Shown here piece after piece: positions 1 through 8,095 of a stretch of DNA of 64,000 nucleotides (its first letter is position 1; every line of letters starts with the position of its first letter). The translations under genes were made by a program, and so were the position numbers. Source of the stretch: CAYHHI01 sp964356335 (GTDB lineage Bacteria; Arandabacterota; Arandabacteria; Arandabacterales; Arandabacteraceae); contig CAYHHI010000002.1 of assembly GCA_964356335.1 (NCBI GenBank), positions 77,648 to 141,647 of the forward strand. Reading direction: 5' to 3'. The notes beneath the pieces are model-generated. The model saw only the letters and a program-made list of their open reading frames with translations. It did no database searches and had not been told where the DNA came from.

Positions 1-2
1 GA

Positions 3-185
3 GGATGGGCGGGCCTCATCTGGAAGCATCTTACCTTCGAAACCCTATTCGACCTGCACCTCACCCTCAAAGGCATTGCCTACGCGCTTGATGGTGGCCT
101 CAGGAAAAAGGGGACAGCCGCCCTTTCGGGCAGACCGAAGAAAGGCAGACCTGGAAAGGCGATGAAGAAGAAAGGGAAGGAATAG
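3..185 (+). CDS. C-terminal fragment of an unidentified protein
   Basis: An open frame enters from the left edge and stops at TAG 183-185, giving about 60 residues. It begins with a moderately hydrophobic stretch (LIWKHLTFETLFDLHLTLKG) and ends in a Lys/Arg-rich tail (RPKKGRPGKAMKKKGKE). Codon choice and the basic tail resemble a genuine protein end, and the other two forward frames break earlier. It is not GroES, which often precedes groEL. I do not recognise the family; the fragment is too short to assign a role. Confidence 0.4.
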   Translation, partial: GWAGLIWKHLTFETLFDLHLTLKGIAYALDGGLRKKGTAALSGRPKKGRPGKAMKKKGKE

Positions 186-210
186 GGGTGGACCAGAGGC
201 GTGTTTTTGC

Positions 211-239
211 TTGCGCGGGGCACGATGAGATTGTATTCT
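211..239 (+). promoter_or_regulatory. sigma70-type promoter of groEL
   Basis: A -35 box TTGCGC (211-216) and a -10 box TATTCT (234-239) are separated by exactly 17 bases. Transcription would start near 246, immediately before the CIRCE operator at 248-274, the usual geometry for HrcA-controlled chaperonin genes. Confidence 0.65.
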
Positions 240-247
240 TCCATTTG

Positions 248-274
248 TTAGCAGCCTCAGAAGTCGAGTGCTAA
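248..274 (+). promoter_or_regulatory. CIRCE operator (HrcA binding site)
   Basis: The arms TTAGCAGCC (248-256) and GAGTGCTAA (266-274) flank a 9-base spacer. The right arm is the perfect CIRCE half-site and the left arm differs from TTAGCACTC at two positions. It lies just after the predicted transcription start and 52 bases before the groEL ATG. Known role of the element: the HrcA repressor binds it and releases on heat or misfolding stress. Confidence 0.9.
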
Positions 275-326
275 TCGTAAAAGAGCTTGCTCGGACCTCG
301 TTTGTAATTCTGGAAGGAGGACCACG

Positions 327-1922
327 ATGGCGAAGCAGGTAGAATTCGGCACGCATGCAAGAGCACATCTTATGACCGGGGTGGAGAAACTGGCTGATGC
401 AGTCCGGATAACCCTCGGGCCGAGAGGAAGGAATGTTGTCATCGACAAGAAATTCGGCGCGCCCATAATAACCAATGACGGCGTGACCATTGCAAAGGAG
501 ATCGAGCTTCAAGATCATTACGAGAACGTAGGGGCTCAGATGGTGCGGGAGGTTGCCACCAAGACCCATGATGTGGCCGGCGACGGGACAACGACTGCGA
601 CAGTTCTTGCTCACTCGATGATCGCCCACGGCCTTAAGAACATCACTGCCGGAGCAAACCCCATAGCCATGCGCCGCGGGATGGAGAAGGCTGTTGCGGT
701 GATCACCGCTGAAATAGCCAGACAGGCGAAACCCATTAAGACAAGGGAAGAGATATCTCAGGTAGCTTCGATCTCTGCCAACAATGATCCCGAGATAGGA
801 AGCCTCATTGCCGACGCCATGGATAAGGTAGGCAAAGAGGGCGTGATCACGGTCGAGGAAGCCAAGACCATGCAGACTTCACTTGAAGTTGTCGAGGGTA
901 TGCTGTTTGACCGTGGCTATCTCTCGCCCTATTTCATAACCGACCCGCAGAAGATGGAGTGCGTGCTCGAGGACTGCTTCATCCTGATTCACGACAAGAA
1001 AATAAGCGTCATGAAAGACCTGATTCCGGTTCTCGAAGCAATCGCGCAGACCGGCAGTCCACTGCTGATCATTGCTGAGGATGTCGATGGCGAGGCCCTG
1101 GCAACACTGGTTGTCAATAAGCTGAGAGGCACGCTCCATTGCTGTGCCGTCAAGGCGCCGGGCTTCGGAGACAGAAGGGCAGCGATGCTCGAGGACATCT
1201 CGGTGCTTACCGGCGGCAGATTGATGTCCGAGGATCTGGGTTTCAAACTGGAAAACACCGTCCTTGGCGATCTGGGACGTGCAAGGCGCGTGAAGGTGGA
1301 CAAGGAGAACACCACGCTTGTCGGCGGCCGGGGCGATAAGAAAGAACTTGAGCTCAGAATCAAACAACTGAGGAAGCAGATCGAAGGTGCAACTTCAGAT
1401 TATGACAGAGAGAAGCTTCAAGAGAGGCTGGCGAAGCTTGTCGGCGGGGTGGCGGTGATAAGAGTGGGGGCGGCGACAGAGACCGAGATGAAGGAACGGA
1501 AAGCACGTGTGGAAGATGCGCTGGCTGCAACCCGGTCGGCGGTCGAGGAGGGAGTTGTGCCCGGAGGCGGCGTCGCCTTGCTGAGGACTATCCCTCTTGT
1601 TGAGAAAATGTCCATTCCTGCGGATGAGCGCGTGGGGGCATCGGTCGTAGCTAAAGCGCTTGCGGAGCCGGCGCGCCTGATCGCTGACAATGCCGGTCTT
1701 GAGGGTTCGGTGGTGGTTGAGAAGATCAAGGCCAAGAAGGGAGCTTGGGGCTTAAATGCAGCGAAGAATATCTACGAAGATCTCAGCGCCGCCGGGATAA
1801 TAGACCCTGCGAAAGTGGCAAGGTGTGCTCTCCAGAATGCTGCCAGTGTTGCGGCATTGATTCTTACTACAGAAGCGGTGGTTACCGAAAAGCCTGAGGA
1901 AGAGGAAGAAGCAGAGAAGTAG
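327..1922 (+). CDS. groL: Chaperonin GroEL (60 kDa, Cpn60)
   Basis: ATP-driven folding chaperone that forms double heptameric rings in the cytoplasm. The 531 residues show the equatorial ATP motifs LGPRGRN (30-36), NDGVTIAKEIE (50-60) and GDGTTTAT (85-92), an apical domain around 190-370, and the C-terminal motif GVVPGGGVALLR. ATG 327 follows a GGAGGA ribosome site. The gene stands alone: no groES lies beside it, so the co-chaperonin must be encoded elsewhere. The end is unusual: instead of the Gly-Gly-Met repeats of most group I chaperonins it finishes in an acidic run (KPEEEEEAEK). The CIRCE site at 248-274 predicts heat-shock control by HrcA. Identity is certain; a specialised second chaperonin copy is possible. 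Confidence 0.97.
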   Translation: MAKQVEFGTHARAHLMTGVEKLADAVRITLGPRGRNVVIDKKFGAPIITNDGVTIAKEIELQDHYENVGAQMVREVATKTHDVAGDGTTTATVLAHSMIAHGLKNITAGANPIAMRRGMEKAVAVITAEIARQAKPIKTREEISQVASISANNDPEIGSLIADAMDKVGKEGVITVEEAKTMQTSLEVVEGMLFDRGYLSPYFITDPQKMECVLEDCFILIHDKKISVMKDLIPVLEAIAQTGSPLLIIAEDVDGEALATLVVNKLRGTLHCCAVKAPGFGDRRAAMLEDISVLTGGRLMSEDLGFKLENTVLGDLGRARRVKVDKENTTLVGGRGDKKELELRIKQLRKQIEGATSDYDREKLQERLAKLVGGVAVIRVGAATETEMKERKARVEDALAATRSAVEEGVVPGGGVALLRTIPLVEKMSIPADERVGASVVAKALAEPARLIADNAGLEGSVVVEKIKAKKGAWGLNAAKNIYEDLSAAGIIDPAKVARCALQNAASVAALILTTEAVVTEKPEEEEEAEK

Positions 1923-1956
1923 CCGGGACCGCAAAGCCGGCAGGGCCGTGAGAGCC

Positions 1957-3186
1957 TCAGGATCTGCGGTATGCCATGACACCGAGCACGGGGACCAAGA
2001 GACAGACCAGAACCGCCAGAGCCGCTCCCAGTCCCATAAACGTCGCGACTGCGGGGGCTGCAACTGCCGCAAGGGCGGAGCCGGATTTCATCAGCATGTC
2101 CCTCACTGCAAACACGGTGGCCTGTCTGCGAGGCAGAGTCTCTTCTTGAATTGCGGTCTCACTTGCAACAAAGACCGGACCGGCGGCAAAACCGGCTAGT
2201 GCCATCGCAAGGCCCGCGACTAGAAATCCCTGCGTGAGTCCGACAGCGGCAAGAGGCAGGATGGAACACAGGGTCCCGACCATGACAATCTTCTCCCTGC
2301 TTACGTGGTGAAGGACTCGCCCCGCGAAGTAACATCCCAGGGCCATCCCTGCACCGGCGAGACTTATGAGAAATCCTACGGTCATCGTGCCGCGCTCGCT
2401 CCTGGCTTCTATCAACGCCACCCCGAGCACATAGGCAATGGTGCCCGCCATTATGAGAACCGGCGGAATCAGGACTCCAGCCCTCGCTCCCACAGACTTC
2501 CTTATCTCACCCAGGGCTTCTCTGACCGCGCTCAAGTACGATACCCTGGGGGCAGGCTCATTTCGCGACCACTCGGCCCTGGGCACCAGGAGAGCAAGCG
2601 CTCCCGCCGAAATGAAGTAACTGGCGGCGTCGATTATGAGGGCGGCTCTCCAACCGGCATGCGTGACGACGATTCCGCCCAGGCCGAATCCGACAATGGT
2701 TGCCAGCGTAGCTCCGAGAGACAGCATCGAGTTGGCTCTCATGAGTTTTTCGCGGGAGACGATCTCCGGAACGATCGCGCATCTTGCGGGCAAGAAGAAA
2801 AGGTTAGTGAAATAGAGCAGTGCCACCACTCCATAGACGGTCCACATCGGCAGTGCGGGTCTCAAGAAGGGCACCGTCAGTACGGCGAATCCCCTCACCA
2901 CATCGCTGGTTATCAAAACCCGCTTCCTTCGGACGCGGTCGACAAATGCGCCCACCAATGGCCCGAGGACAAGCGAAGGCAGAGTCATTGCAAGGGCGAG
3001 CTTGGAAAGCTCAAATGCGGAAGTGGTCTGGCGGAATCTTCCTGTTTCGATCGAGATCAGTTCGATCAGGGCGATGTTGTTGAGCCTATCACCCATGATC
3101 GAGATGATCTGGCCCACCAGAAGGGCCGTAAAGGAAACCGTGAACAGCCGCCCAGACCCTGAATCCTTCGAGTTCCCGGCATTCAT
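1957..3186 (-). CDS. MFS permease, EntS/MFS_3-like
   Basis: Inner-membrane transporter of 409 residues with the twelve-helix pattern of the major facilitator superfamily. The N-terminal half carries a helix 1 motif (LLVGQIISIMGDRLNNIAL) and the loop 2-3 signature GAFVDRVRRKRVLI near residues 79-93, which resembles enterobactin-exporter-type permeases. Substrate cannot be told from sequence. It is the last gene of a minus-strand operon behind the glycosyltransferase (18-base gap), so export of a lipid or small envelope metabolite is a reasonable guess. It converges on groEL with only 34 bases between the two stops and no clear terminator there. Confidence 0.8.
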   Translation of the reverse strand: MNAGNSKDSGSGRLFTVSFTALLVGQIISIMGDRLNNIALIELISIETGRFRQTTSAFELSKLALAMTLPSLVLGPLVGAFVDRVRRKRVLITSDVVRGFAVLTVPFLRPALPMWTVYGVVALLYFTNLFFLPARCAIVPEIVSREKLMRANSMLSLGATLATIVGFGLGGIVVTHAGWRAALIIDAASYFISAGALALLVPRAEWSRNEPAPRVSYLSAVREALGEIRKSVGARAGVLIPPVLIMAGTIAYVLGVALIEARSERGTMTVGFLISLAGAGMALGCYFAGRVLHHVSREKIVMVGTLCSILPLAAVGLTQGFLVAGLAMALAGFAAGPVFVASETAIQEETLPRRQATVFAVRDMLMKSGSALAAVAAPAVATFMGLGAALAVLVCLLVPVLGVMAYRRS

Positions 3187-3204
3187 CTCGCTATTATCGC
3201 TTTT

Positions 3205-4329
3205 TCATTCCGCTGGAAGCTTACTTACAAGTCTCGCGTAGATGTCTTCTACGTTCCTCGCGACCTGGGACCAATCGAACTGGCTTGCCTTCCTGTGCCC
3301 TCTGGTTCCCATTGCCAACCGCAATTCCCGATCCTCAACCAACCTTTCCATGGCTTCCACCAGCGAGGCGGTATCACCGGGTCTGACCAGGATGCCCTCA
3401 CCGCCATCGGTCACGACCTCGCGGTATCCGTCGATGTCGGTGGCCACGACCGGCTTCCCGGCTGCCATTGCTTCGAGCAGCACTATCCCGAAACTCTCGC
3501 TGCCTGAGGGCACCGAGCAGAAGACGTGGGTGGAGTTGTAGTACTGCGGCAAGTCCTCCGGCAAAACGGAGCCTTTGAAGAAAACGCTCTTGCCGACGAG
3601 GGGGAAAGCGGCAATCCTGCATGCAGGCTCGGTAAGACCTTTTCCGATTATAATCAGCCTGCAGTTACGATTCCTTGAATAGAGCTTCTTGAAGCTCGAA
3701 ACCAGCCACGGCACTTGCTTGCGCACATCCAACCTTCCAACAAACAGGATGTTGATCTTGCCGTCCATCAGTTCGCCGACCTGTTCGGTCTTGTTGGTGA
3801 AACGGCTTAAATCCACGCCGTTAGGTATCACGGCGTATTCGCCGGGGAAATATCTCAAGGCGAACCTTTCGGCGGTACGAGACACGGCGATTCTGGCATC
3901 GAGACGCGACGCCTGTTTCAAGAGAACGGGCGAGAAGACTTCGTACGCACGCGAAACTCTGGCAGCCATGTGAAAGGTCCCGACAACAGGCAGGGCTATG
4001 CTTCTGGCAGCTGCGAGCGCCGCCAACGGCAGTGTGGGCTCGAGCGGGCACTGAATGTGGATGACATCGAAGACGCCATTTGAGAATTCCTTCCTCAATC
4101 TCTTCCCAAGATTGAACCCAACGGTCACGTTTACCATCGCCCCGTTTATTGGGAACAGAGCGTTCCTCCCGATGCGAACCGTTGAGTCTTCAACGTCTGC
4201 AGGAGGACCCGAGGTGAACACAGTGACTTGGTGTCCGAGTGAGCGGAGTGCCTTGCTCAGGCAGTGAACGTGCTCCGTCACGCCCCCGAGCCGGGGATAA
4301 TATGACTGAGTCACCATTGCGATTCTCAT
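3205..4329 (-). CDS. Glycosyltransferase family 4 (GT-B fold)
   Basis: Transfers a sugar from a nucleotide-sugar donor to an envelope lipid or glycan. The 374 residues begin MRIAMVTQSYYPRLGGVTEHV, the N-terminal donor of a GT-B Rossmann fold. The C-terminal half has the GT4 signatures INILFVGRLDVRKQV and GSESFGIVLLEAMAAGKPVVAT with the EX7E-type acidic pair. An upstream ATG at 4365 exists, but ATG 4329 overlaps the stop of the acyltransferase gene as ATGA and starts exactly at the conserved fold, so I chose it. The neighbours (acyltransferase, permease) suggest a glycolipid pathway, for example a mannosyl- or glucosyl-phospholipid. Confidence 0.85.
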   Translation of the reverse strand: MRIAMVTQSYYPRLGGVTEHVHCLSKALRSLGHQVTVFTSGPPADVEDSTVRIGRNALFPINGAMVNVTVGFNLGKRLRKEFSNGVFDVIHIQCPLEPTLPLAALAAARSIALPVVGTFHMAARVSRAYEVFSPVLLKQASRLDARIAVSRTAERFALRYFPGEYAVIPNGVDLSRFTNKTEQVGELMDGKINILFVGRLDVRKQVPWLVSSFKKLYSRNRNCRLIIIGKGLTEPACRIAAFPLVGKSVFFKGSVLPEDLPQYYNSTHVFCSVPSGSESFGIVLLEAMAAGKPVVATDIDGYREVVTDGGEGILVRPGDTASLVEAMERLVEDRELRLAMGTRGHRKASQFDWSQVARNVEDIYARLVSKLPAE

Positions 4330-5180
4330 CTGTCCCTCTCCCAGATGGTGCGGAACATGGACCACTGGCCGGGGTTACGCCTTATGAAATCCTCCACCAC
4401 CGCCAAGAGCCTCCTGGTCACACCCACCTCATCCTCGCCCTGGGTCGGGATCGGGTCTTCTATATATATGTGTATCTGGCTCCTCGAACTCCTCACTGCA
4501 AATGCCGGCACCAGAGCGGCGCCGGTCCTCATGGCGAGGGCCGCTGGACCTCTCGGCATCACAGTTCTTCTTCCGAAGAAAGTCGCCTCAAGCCCACCCA
4601 TATACTGATCCCCGTCGATGTGAAGCGCAACAATTTCACCTCTGCGAAGCGCCCGGAACAGCCTCAGCATGCCTCCCTGGGCAGACGTGACCGTTATGCC
4701 GTACTGTGCCTTGATCGCCTTAACCGAAGGAGAGAGCGCCGGCATAAACTGAATTCCTGCAACTGTCGTGATCTTATATCCCATCCTGGCAAGTGTGAAC
4801 CCCCCTAGTTCCCAGCTTCCCAGATGCGCTGTCGCGAGCACAATGCCTCTGCGTTTACCGGCAAGCGACCGGAGATCTGCCTTGTCGGTGACCTGGACGT
4901 GGCGAGCGAGGTACGCATCGTCCAGGTGGGGAACCAGCAGAGTCTCAACGATGCCCCTTCCGAAGTTTAGCATTACCCCAAAGCCCGTGGCTGCAAGCGT
5001 GCGCTCGCTGGGGTTCCCCAGAGCGACCCTCAGATTGCCGTAAAGATTCCGCCGTCGCTTTGTCAAGAGTAGGAAACCCAGCACGCCGAGCGTCTCACCT
5101 ATCAGATAGGCAAGGCGATGCGGGAGGATGCGCGCAAGGCCTGAAAGCAGAATATAACTTATGCGTCCCAGGTTTGGCAT
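4326..5180 (-). CDS. Lysophospholipid/lipid A acyltransferase (LpxL/HtrB family)
   Basis: Membrane-anchored acyltransferase of 284 residues that moves a fatty acyl chain onto a lipid A or glycolipid acceptor. The catalytic HX4E motif is visible as HLGSWE (residues 119-124), with the conserved block VALHIDGDQYMGGLEATFFGR near 210 and PRGPAALAMRTGAALVP after it. The N-terminus is a hydrophobic anchor followed by KRRRNLYGNLRVALG, typical of the family. It heads the minus-strand operon. The only good promoter (5192-5220) would start the mRNA about 5 bases before this ATG, so the message may be leaderless. The partner could equally be a PatA-type phosphatidylinositol mannoside acyltransferase, which shares the family and often sits beside a GT4. 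Confidence 0.85.
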   Translation of the reverse strand: MPNLGRISYILLSGLARILPHRLAYLIGETLGVLGFLLLTKRRRNLYGNLRVALGNPSERTLAATGFGVMLNFGRGIVETLLVPHLDDAYLARHVQVTDKADLRSLAGKRRGIVLATAHLGSWELGGFTLARMGYKITTVAGIQFMPALSPSVKAIKAQYGITVTSAQGGMLRLFRALRRGEIVALHIDGDQYMGGLEATFFGRRTVMPRGPAALAMRTGAALVPAFAVRSSRSQIHIYIEDPIPTQGEDEVGVTRRLLAVVEDFIRRNPGQWSMFRTIWERDR

Positions 5181-5191
5181 CTACGGTTGCC

Positions 5192-5220
5192 TGTATAAGC
5201 CACAACAAAGGCTTTGTCAA
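5192..5220 (-). promoter_or_regulatory. sigma70-type promoter of the acyltransferase operon
   Basis: On the minus strand TTGACA (5220-5215) and TATACA (5197-5192) are 17 bases apart, matching consensus at 6/6 and 5/6 positions. The start site would be near 5185, about 5 bases before the ATG at 5180, leaving no room for a ribosome site. Confidence 0.75.
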
Positions 5221-5242
5221 GATTGAGTATGGCTATTATTAT
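5214..5242 (+). promoter_or_regulatory. Divergent sigma70-type promoter overlapping the minus-strand one
   Basis: TTGTCA (5214-5219) and TATTAT (5237-5242) with a 17-base spacer face right. The -35 box shares bases with the -35 box of the minus-strand promoter, so the two would compete for polymerase. A second TTGACA at 5250-5255 lacks a good -10 box. Confidence 0.5.
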
Positions 5243-5297
5243 TTGGCGCTTGACAATTTCCGCGGCATAAAAGTAACCTGTCGCAGGGGTGGGAACA

Positions 5298-5708
5298 ATG
5301 GCTAAGGAAAAGATTGTACGGTGCAAGGTCTCAAAGCCGGATGCGGGCAAGATGCAAGACTCTGTGAGATTCGTGCCACTTGAGGTTTTCCACCTCTGGA
5401 AAGATCTTATGACGCGGAAGCACAATTTCGCGGTCTGTGAAGAATGCGTCTCGATCTGGTTCGACATAGACGGCGATCCGAATGTCTCATATTCAGACGC
5501 CAACTACGAAAAGGTGCTCAGGTTCTCAATGCTGGTGTATTCTGAGAGAGATGGAATGTACCACAAGATAACACGCTACTTCCCCACGGATGGGTATGAG
5601 GAAATAAAGCCGCGCGTTCTTTCCCACTACGCGCAGTACTTCGATTCACCCCAGTTTCCTCCGCGGATCGAGGAGATCTGCGGTGTCTGGCTCAAAAGAG
5701 ACGATTAG
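5298..5708 (+). CDS. Uncharacterised 136-residue soluble protein
   Basis: I do not recognise this protein. It has no signal peptide or membrane segment. Three cysteines stand near the middle and N-terminus (including CEEC within VCEECVSIWFDIDGD) and the sequence is rich in aromatic residues (YHKITRYFPTDGYEEIKP). ATG 5298 is preferred over an in-frame GTG at 5289 because an AGGGGTGGG ribosome site sits at suitable spacing before it. It is expressed from the divergent promoter region and precedes the MglA gene by 211 bases. That gap holds a 10-base palindrome (GAATGCATTC, 5716-5725) but no recognisable gene. Confidence 0.7.
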   Translation: MAKEKIVRCKVSKPDAGKMQDSVRFVPLEVFHLWKDLMTRKHNFAVCEECVSIWFDIDGDPNVSYSDANYEKVLRFSMLVYSERDGMYHKITRYFPTDGYEEIKPRVLSHYAQYFDSPQFPPRIEEICGVWLKRDD

Positions 5709-5919
5709 CAATTCGGAATGCATTCTGCCGATCTCGTTGCCGCATGCAACCCGGATTCGATTCTGCACGCGCTCGCTTTTTGCACGGATCCTTATCCCCT
5801 TAGAAATCAAGATGGTACCGGGCATGGACTTCTGCCCCGGTCCGCTCCTGCTGGCATGCTTGTTGCTGTTACTGACGCAGCGAAGGGTATGACAGCACAC
5901 AGACCGGGGAGGGTCGGCG

Positions 5920-6966
5920 ATGGTAGTCTTCAATTACTCCGGCAAAGAGATAAACGCGAAGGTCGTTTACTACGGGCCGGGATTGAGCGGTAAGACTACC
6001 AACCTCGAGCACATCTACAGTAAGACCGCTGCGCATCTGCGCGGCAAGATGGTCTCGATGAAGACCAAAGCCGATCGCACCCTCTTCTTTGATTTCCTTC
6101 CGATCGAAGGTGGGGAGATAGCGGGTTTCAACATCAGGTTTCTGCTCTACACCGTGCCGGGACAGGTTTACTACAATGCCACACGCAAGCTTGTCTTGAA
6201 GGGCGCAGATGCGATCGTGTTTGTGGCTGATTCGCAGTCCGAGGAGCTTGCGGCCGACAGAGAGAGTCTCAAGAATCTTGAGGCCAACCTGAGCGAATAC
6301 GGTAAGAGCCTCGGCGACATCCCATGGGTGATCCAGTACAACAAGCGCGACCTGCCGACAGCGCTGCCCGTGGAAAAGTTAGAGCAGGAACTCAACCCCA
6401 CCAGAATCCCGATGTTCGAAGCTGTTGCCACGGGCGGCACGGGTGTCTTTGAGACGCTCGCTGCAGCAACCAATCTGGTGCTCGGTGCGCTTCGCAAGCA
6501 GCTTCTCCAGGATCATGACGCAGACCAAGATGTGGGTGGGCACGGAGATTCATGCGGTTCTGTCCCGCAACGAGACCGGATGCGCGGGACAGTTGGAGAG
6601 GGCCGCGAGGTTTCTTCCACGATCACGGATACGACTCCAAATGTCCCCTCCCCGGGTGAGGAAGCCTCAGGTGCTCTTGTTACGGCCGATGTCTCGTGCC
6701 CATCCGCTCAAAACAGTGAACCCGAAGGAAGAGTAGGTGCCGATCCTGCATACGCTGCAACCGTCGACGTTGGCAGGGTGGATGCGGGGCACTTCGAACC
6801 CATACGGACCGGAGTCCGTCTGCAGCAAGACTACTCGGCGGGCACGCCGGGAAAGAAACTCACGATCCCCATCAAAGTGACAGGCAAGGGTAAGCCTGGC
6901 CACCTAGTCGTAAATCTCGCCGTCGATGTTGAAATCGTCGTTGATGAAGAAGACAAGACGGTTTGA
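5920..6966 (+). CDS. mglA: MglA-type small GTPase with long C-terminal extension
   Basis: Ras-like GTPase that in other bacteria marks cell polarity and directs motility or envelope machines. The P-loop GPGLSGKTT (19-27), the MglA-specific switch TVPGQVYY (78-85, with Thr where most Ras proteins have Asp) and the guanine motif NKRD (141-144) are all present. Typical MglA ends near residue 195. Here about 150 more residues follow: a Pro/Ser/Glu-rich, probably disordered linker (about 200-300) and a compact end (KKLTIPIKVTGKGKPGHLVVNLAVDVEIV) that looks like a folded strand-rich element. No MglB (roadblock) gene adjoins it. The reading frame is intact through the extension, so a frameshift is not needed to explain the length. 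Confidence 0.9.
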   Translation: MVVFNYSGKEINAKVVYYGPGLSGKTTNLEHIYSKTAAHLRGKMVSMKTKADRTLFFDFLPIEGGEIAGFNIRFLLYTVPGQVYYNATRKLVLKGADAIVFVADSQSEELAADRESLKNLEANLSEYGKSLGDIPWVIQYNKRDLPTALPVEKLEQELNPTRIPMFEAVATGGTGVFETLAAATNLVLGALRKQLLQDHDADQDVGGHGDSCGSVPQRDRMRGTVGEGREVSSTITDTTPNVPSPGEEASGALVTADVSCPSAQNSEPEGRVGADPAYAATVDVGRVDAGHFEPIRTGVRLQQDYSAGTPGKKLTIPIKVTGKGKPGHLVVNLAVDVEIVVDEEDKTV

Positions 6967-7021
6967 CACCGATCCAAGCCTGTGATACCTTTCTCCAGAC
7001 GGAGGGGGTACGCCCAGGCTA

Positions 7022-8095
7022 ATGGTGCTTGAGAACAAGATCAAAGCCCTGAAAAACGACCTCAAGAAGAAGCCGGATGACTGGCGGACGCTTGCCGAGC
7101 TGGTGAGTCTCTTGCGGTCGGCAGGCAAGTTCGATCAGGCAATATCTCTGCTTGAGAGGTATCTTGCCGAACATCCGGACGATTTCAACGTCTTGATCAC
7201 ATACGGTGAGGCATTGCTTGATCTTGAGGTCTTCGAAGATGCCATAAGGGTCCTGAGGAGGGCTTGCGACATAAAGCCGTGTGCGCAGGCTCACTTCACC
7301 GTTGCGAGGGCGTATGACCTGAAGGGCATGCACGATGAGGCGATATGCGAGCACAACATTGCCATAGCGGTTGAACCCGAGTGTGCCGAAGCCTACTACC
7401 GCCTCGGGGTGACTTACTCGAGGAGCGGCAGCTACGATGAGGCCCTGGGGGCTTTCCTGAAGTGCCTCAAGTATGACAGTTCGTGCGCAAAGGCCCACAG
7501 CGAGATGGCCCTGATCTACGACAGGCTCGCCAAGAAAGAGATCGCCATAAGCGAACTCAAGAAAGCCATAGACAAGGATCCCCGCAATGCCCAGTGGCAC
7601 TGCAATCTCGGTGCAATATACGGCGACACGGGCATGTATGATGAGGCCATCCAGGAGTTCAGGACCGCTATTCTGCTTGGTGGTGGGGGGGCCGACGAGC
7701 ACCATAATCTTGGGATGGCGTTGAGTAACCGGGGTGACCTTGAAGAGGCAATATCCGAATTCAGGAAGTCGCTGGATATTGAGCCTGACTCGGCGAAAAC
7801 CCTCTTTAACCTGGCGCTGGTTTATCTCAAGAAGGGGCTTCACTCGAAGGCGGCCAAGTGCCTATCGAGATGCCTCGAGCTGGATGCCGACAATGCCAAG
7901 GCCTATTTCTATCTTGGAAATGCCTGCCTCGGCCAAAATGATGTGGAGGGAGCCATAGCCTGTTTTGAAAGGTCGGTAGCTGTCCAGCCTCATGACTGGC
8001 GAAGCTATTACTATCTTGGGGTCGCATACGATCACAAGGGTGACACGCCCAAGGCGATGGAAGCATACAAGAAAGCCGAGAGCCTTCGCAAGTGA
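7022..8095 (+). CDS. Tetratricopeptide-repeat protein (cytoplasmic)
   Basis: A 357-residue protein made almost wholly of TPR units, about nine copies of the 34-residue helix pair; clear ones read AEAYYRLGVTYSRSGSYDEAL and AQWHCNLGAIYGDTGMYDEAI. No signal peptide is seen, so it should act as a cytoplasmic protein-protein scaffold. It follows the MglA gene by 55 bases and overlaps the UbiA start as GTGA, so it may join MglA functionally, but this is only position-based inference. Confidence 0.85.
   Translation: MVLENKIKALKNDLKKKPDDWRTLAELVSLLRSAGKFDQAISLLERYLAEHPDDFNVLITYGEALLDLEVFEDAIRVLRRACDIKPCAQAHFTVARAYDLKGMHDEAICEHNIAIAVEPECAEAYYRLGVTYSRSGSYDEALGAFLKCLKYDSSCAKAHSEMALIYDRLAKKEIAISELKKAIDKDPRNAQWHCNLGAIYGDTGMYDEAIQEFRTAILLGGGGADEHHNLGMALSNRGDLEEAISEFRKSLDIEPDSAKTLFNLALVYLKKGLHSKAAKCLSRCLELDADNAKAYFYLGNACLGQNDVEGAIACFERSVAVQPHDWRSYYYLGVAYDHKGDTPKAMEAYKKAESLRK

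Noticed and set aside
2305..3162. 285-residue plus-strand frame over the MFS gene
   Set aside because: Its sequence is low-complexity Arg/Ser/His-rich and the MFS gene on the other strand has clear helices and family motifs.
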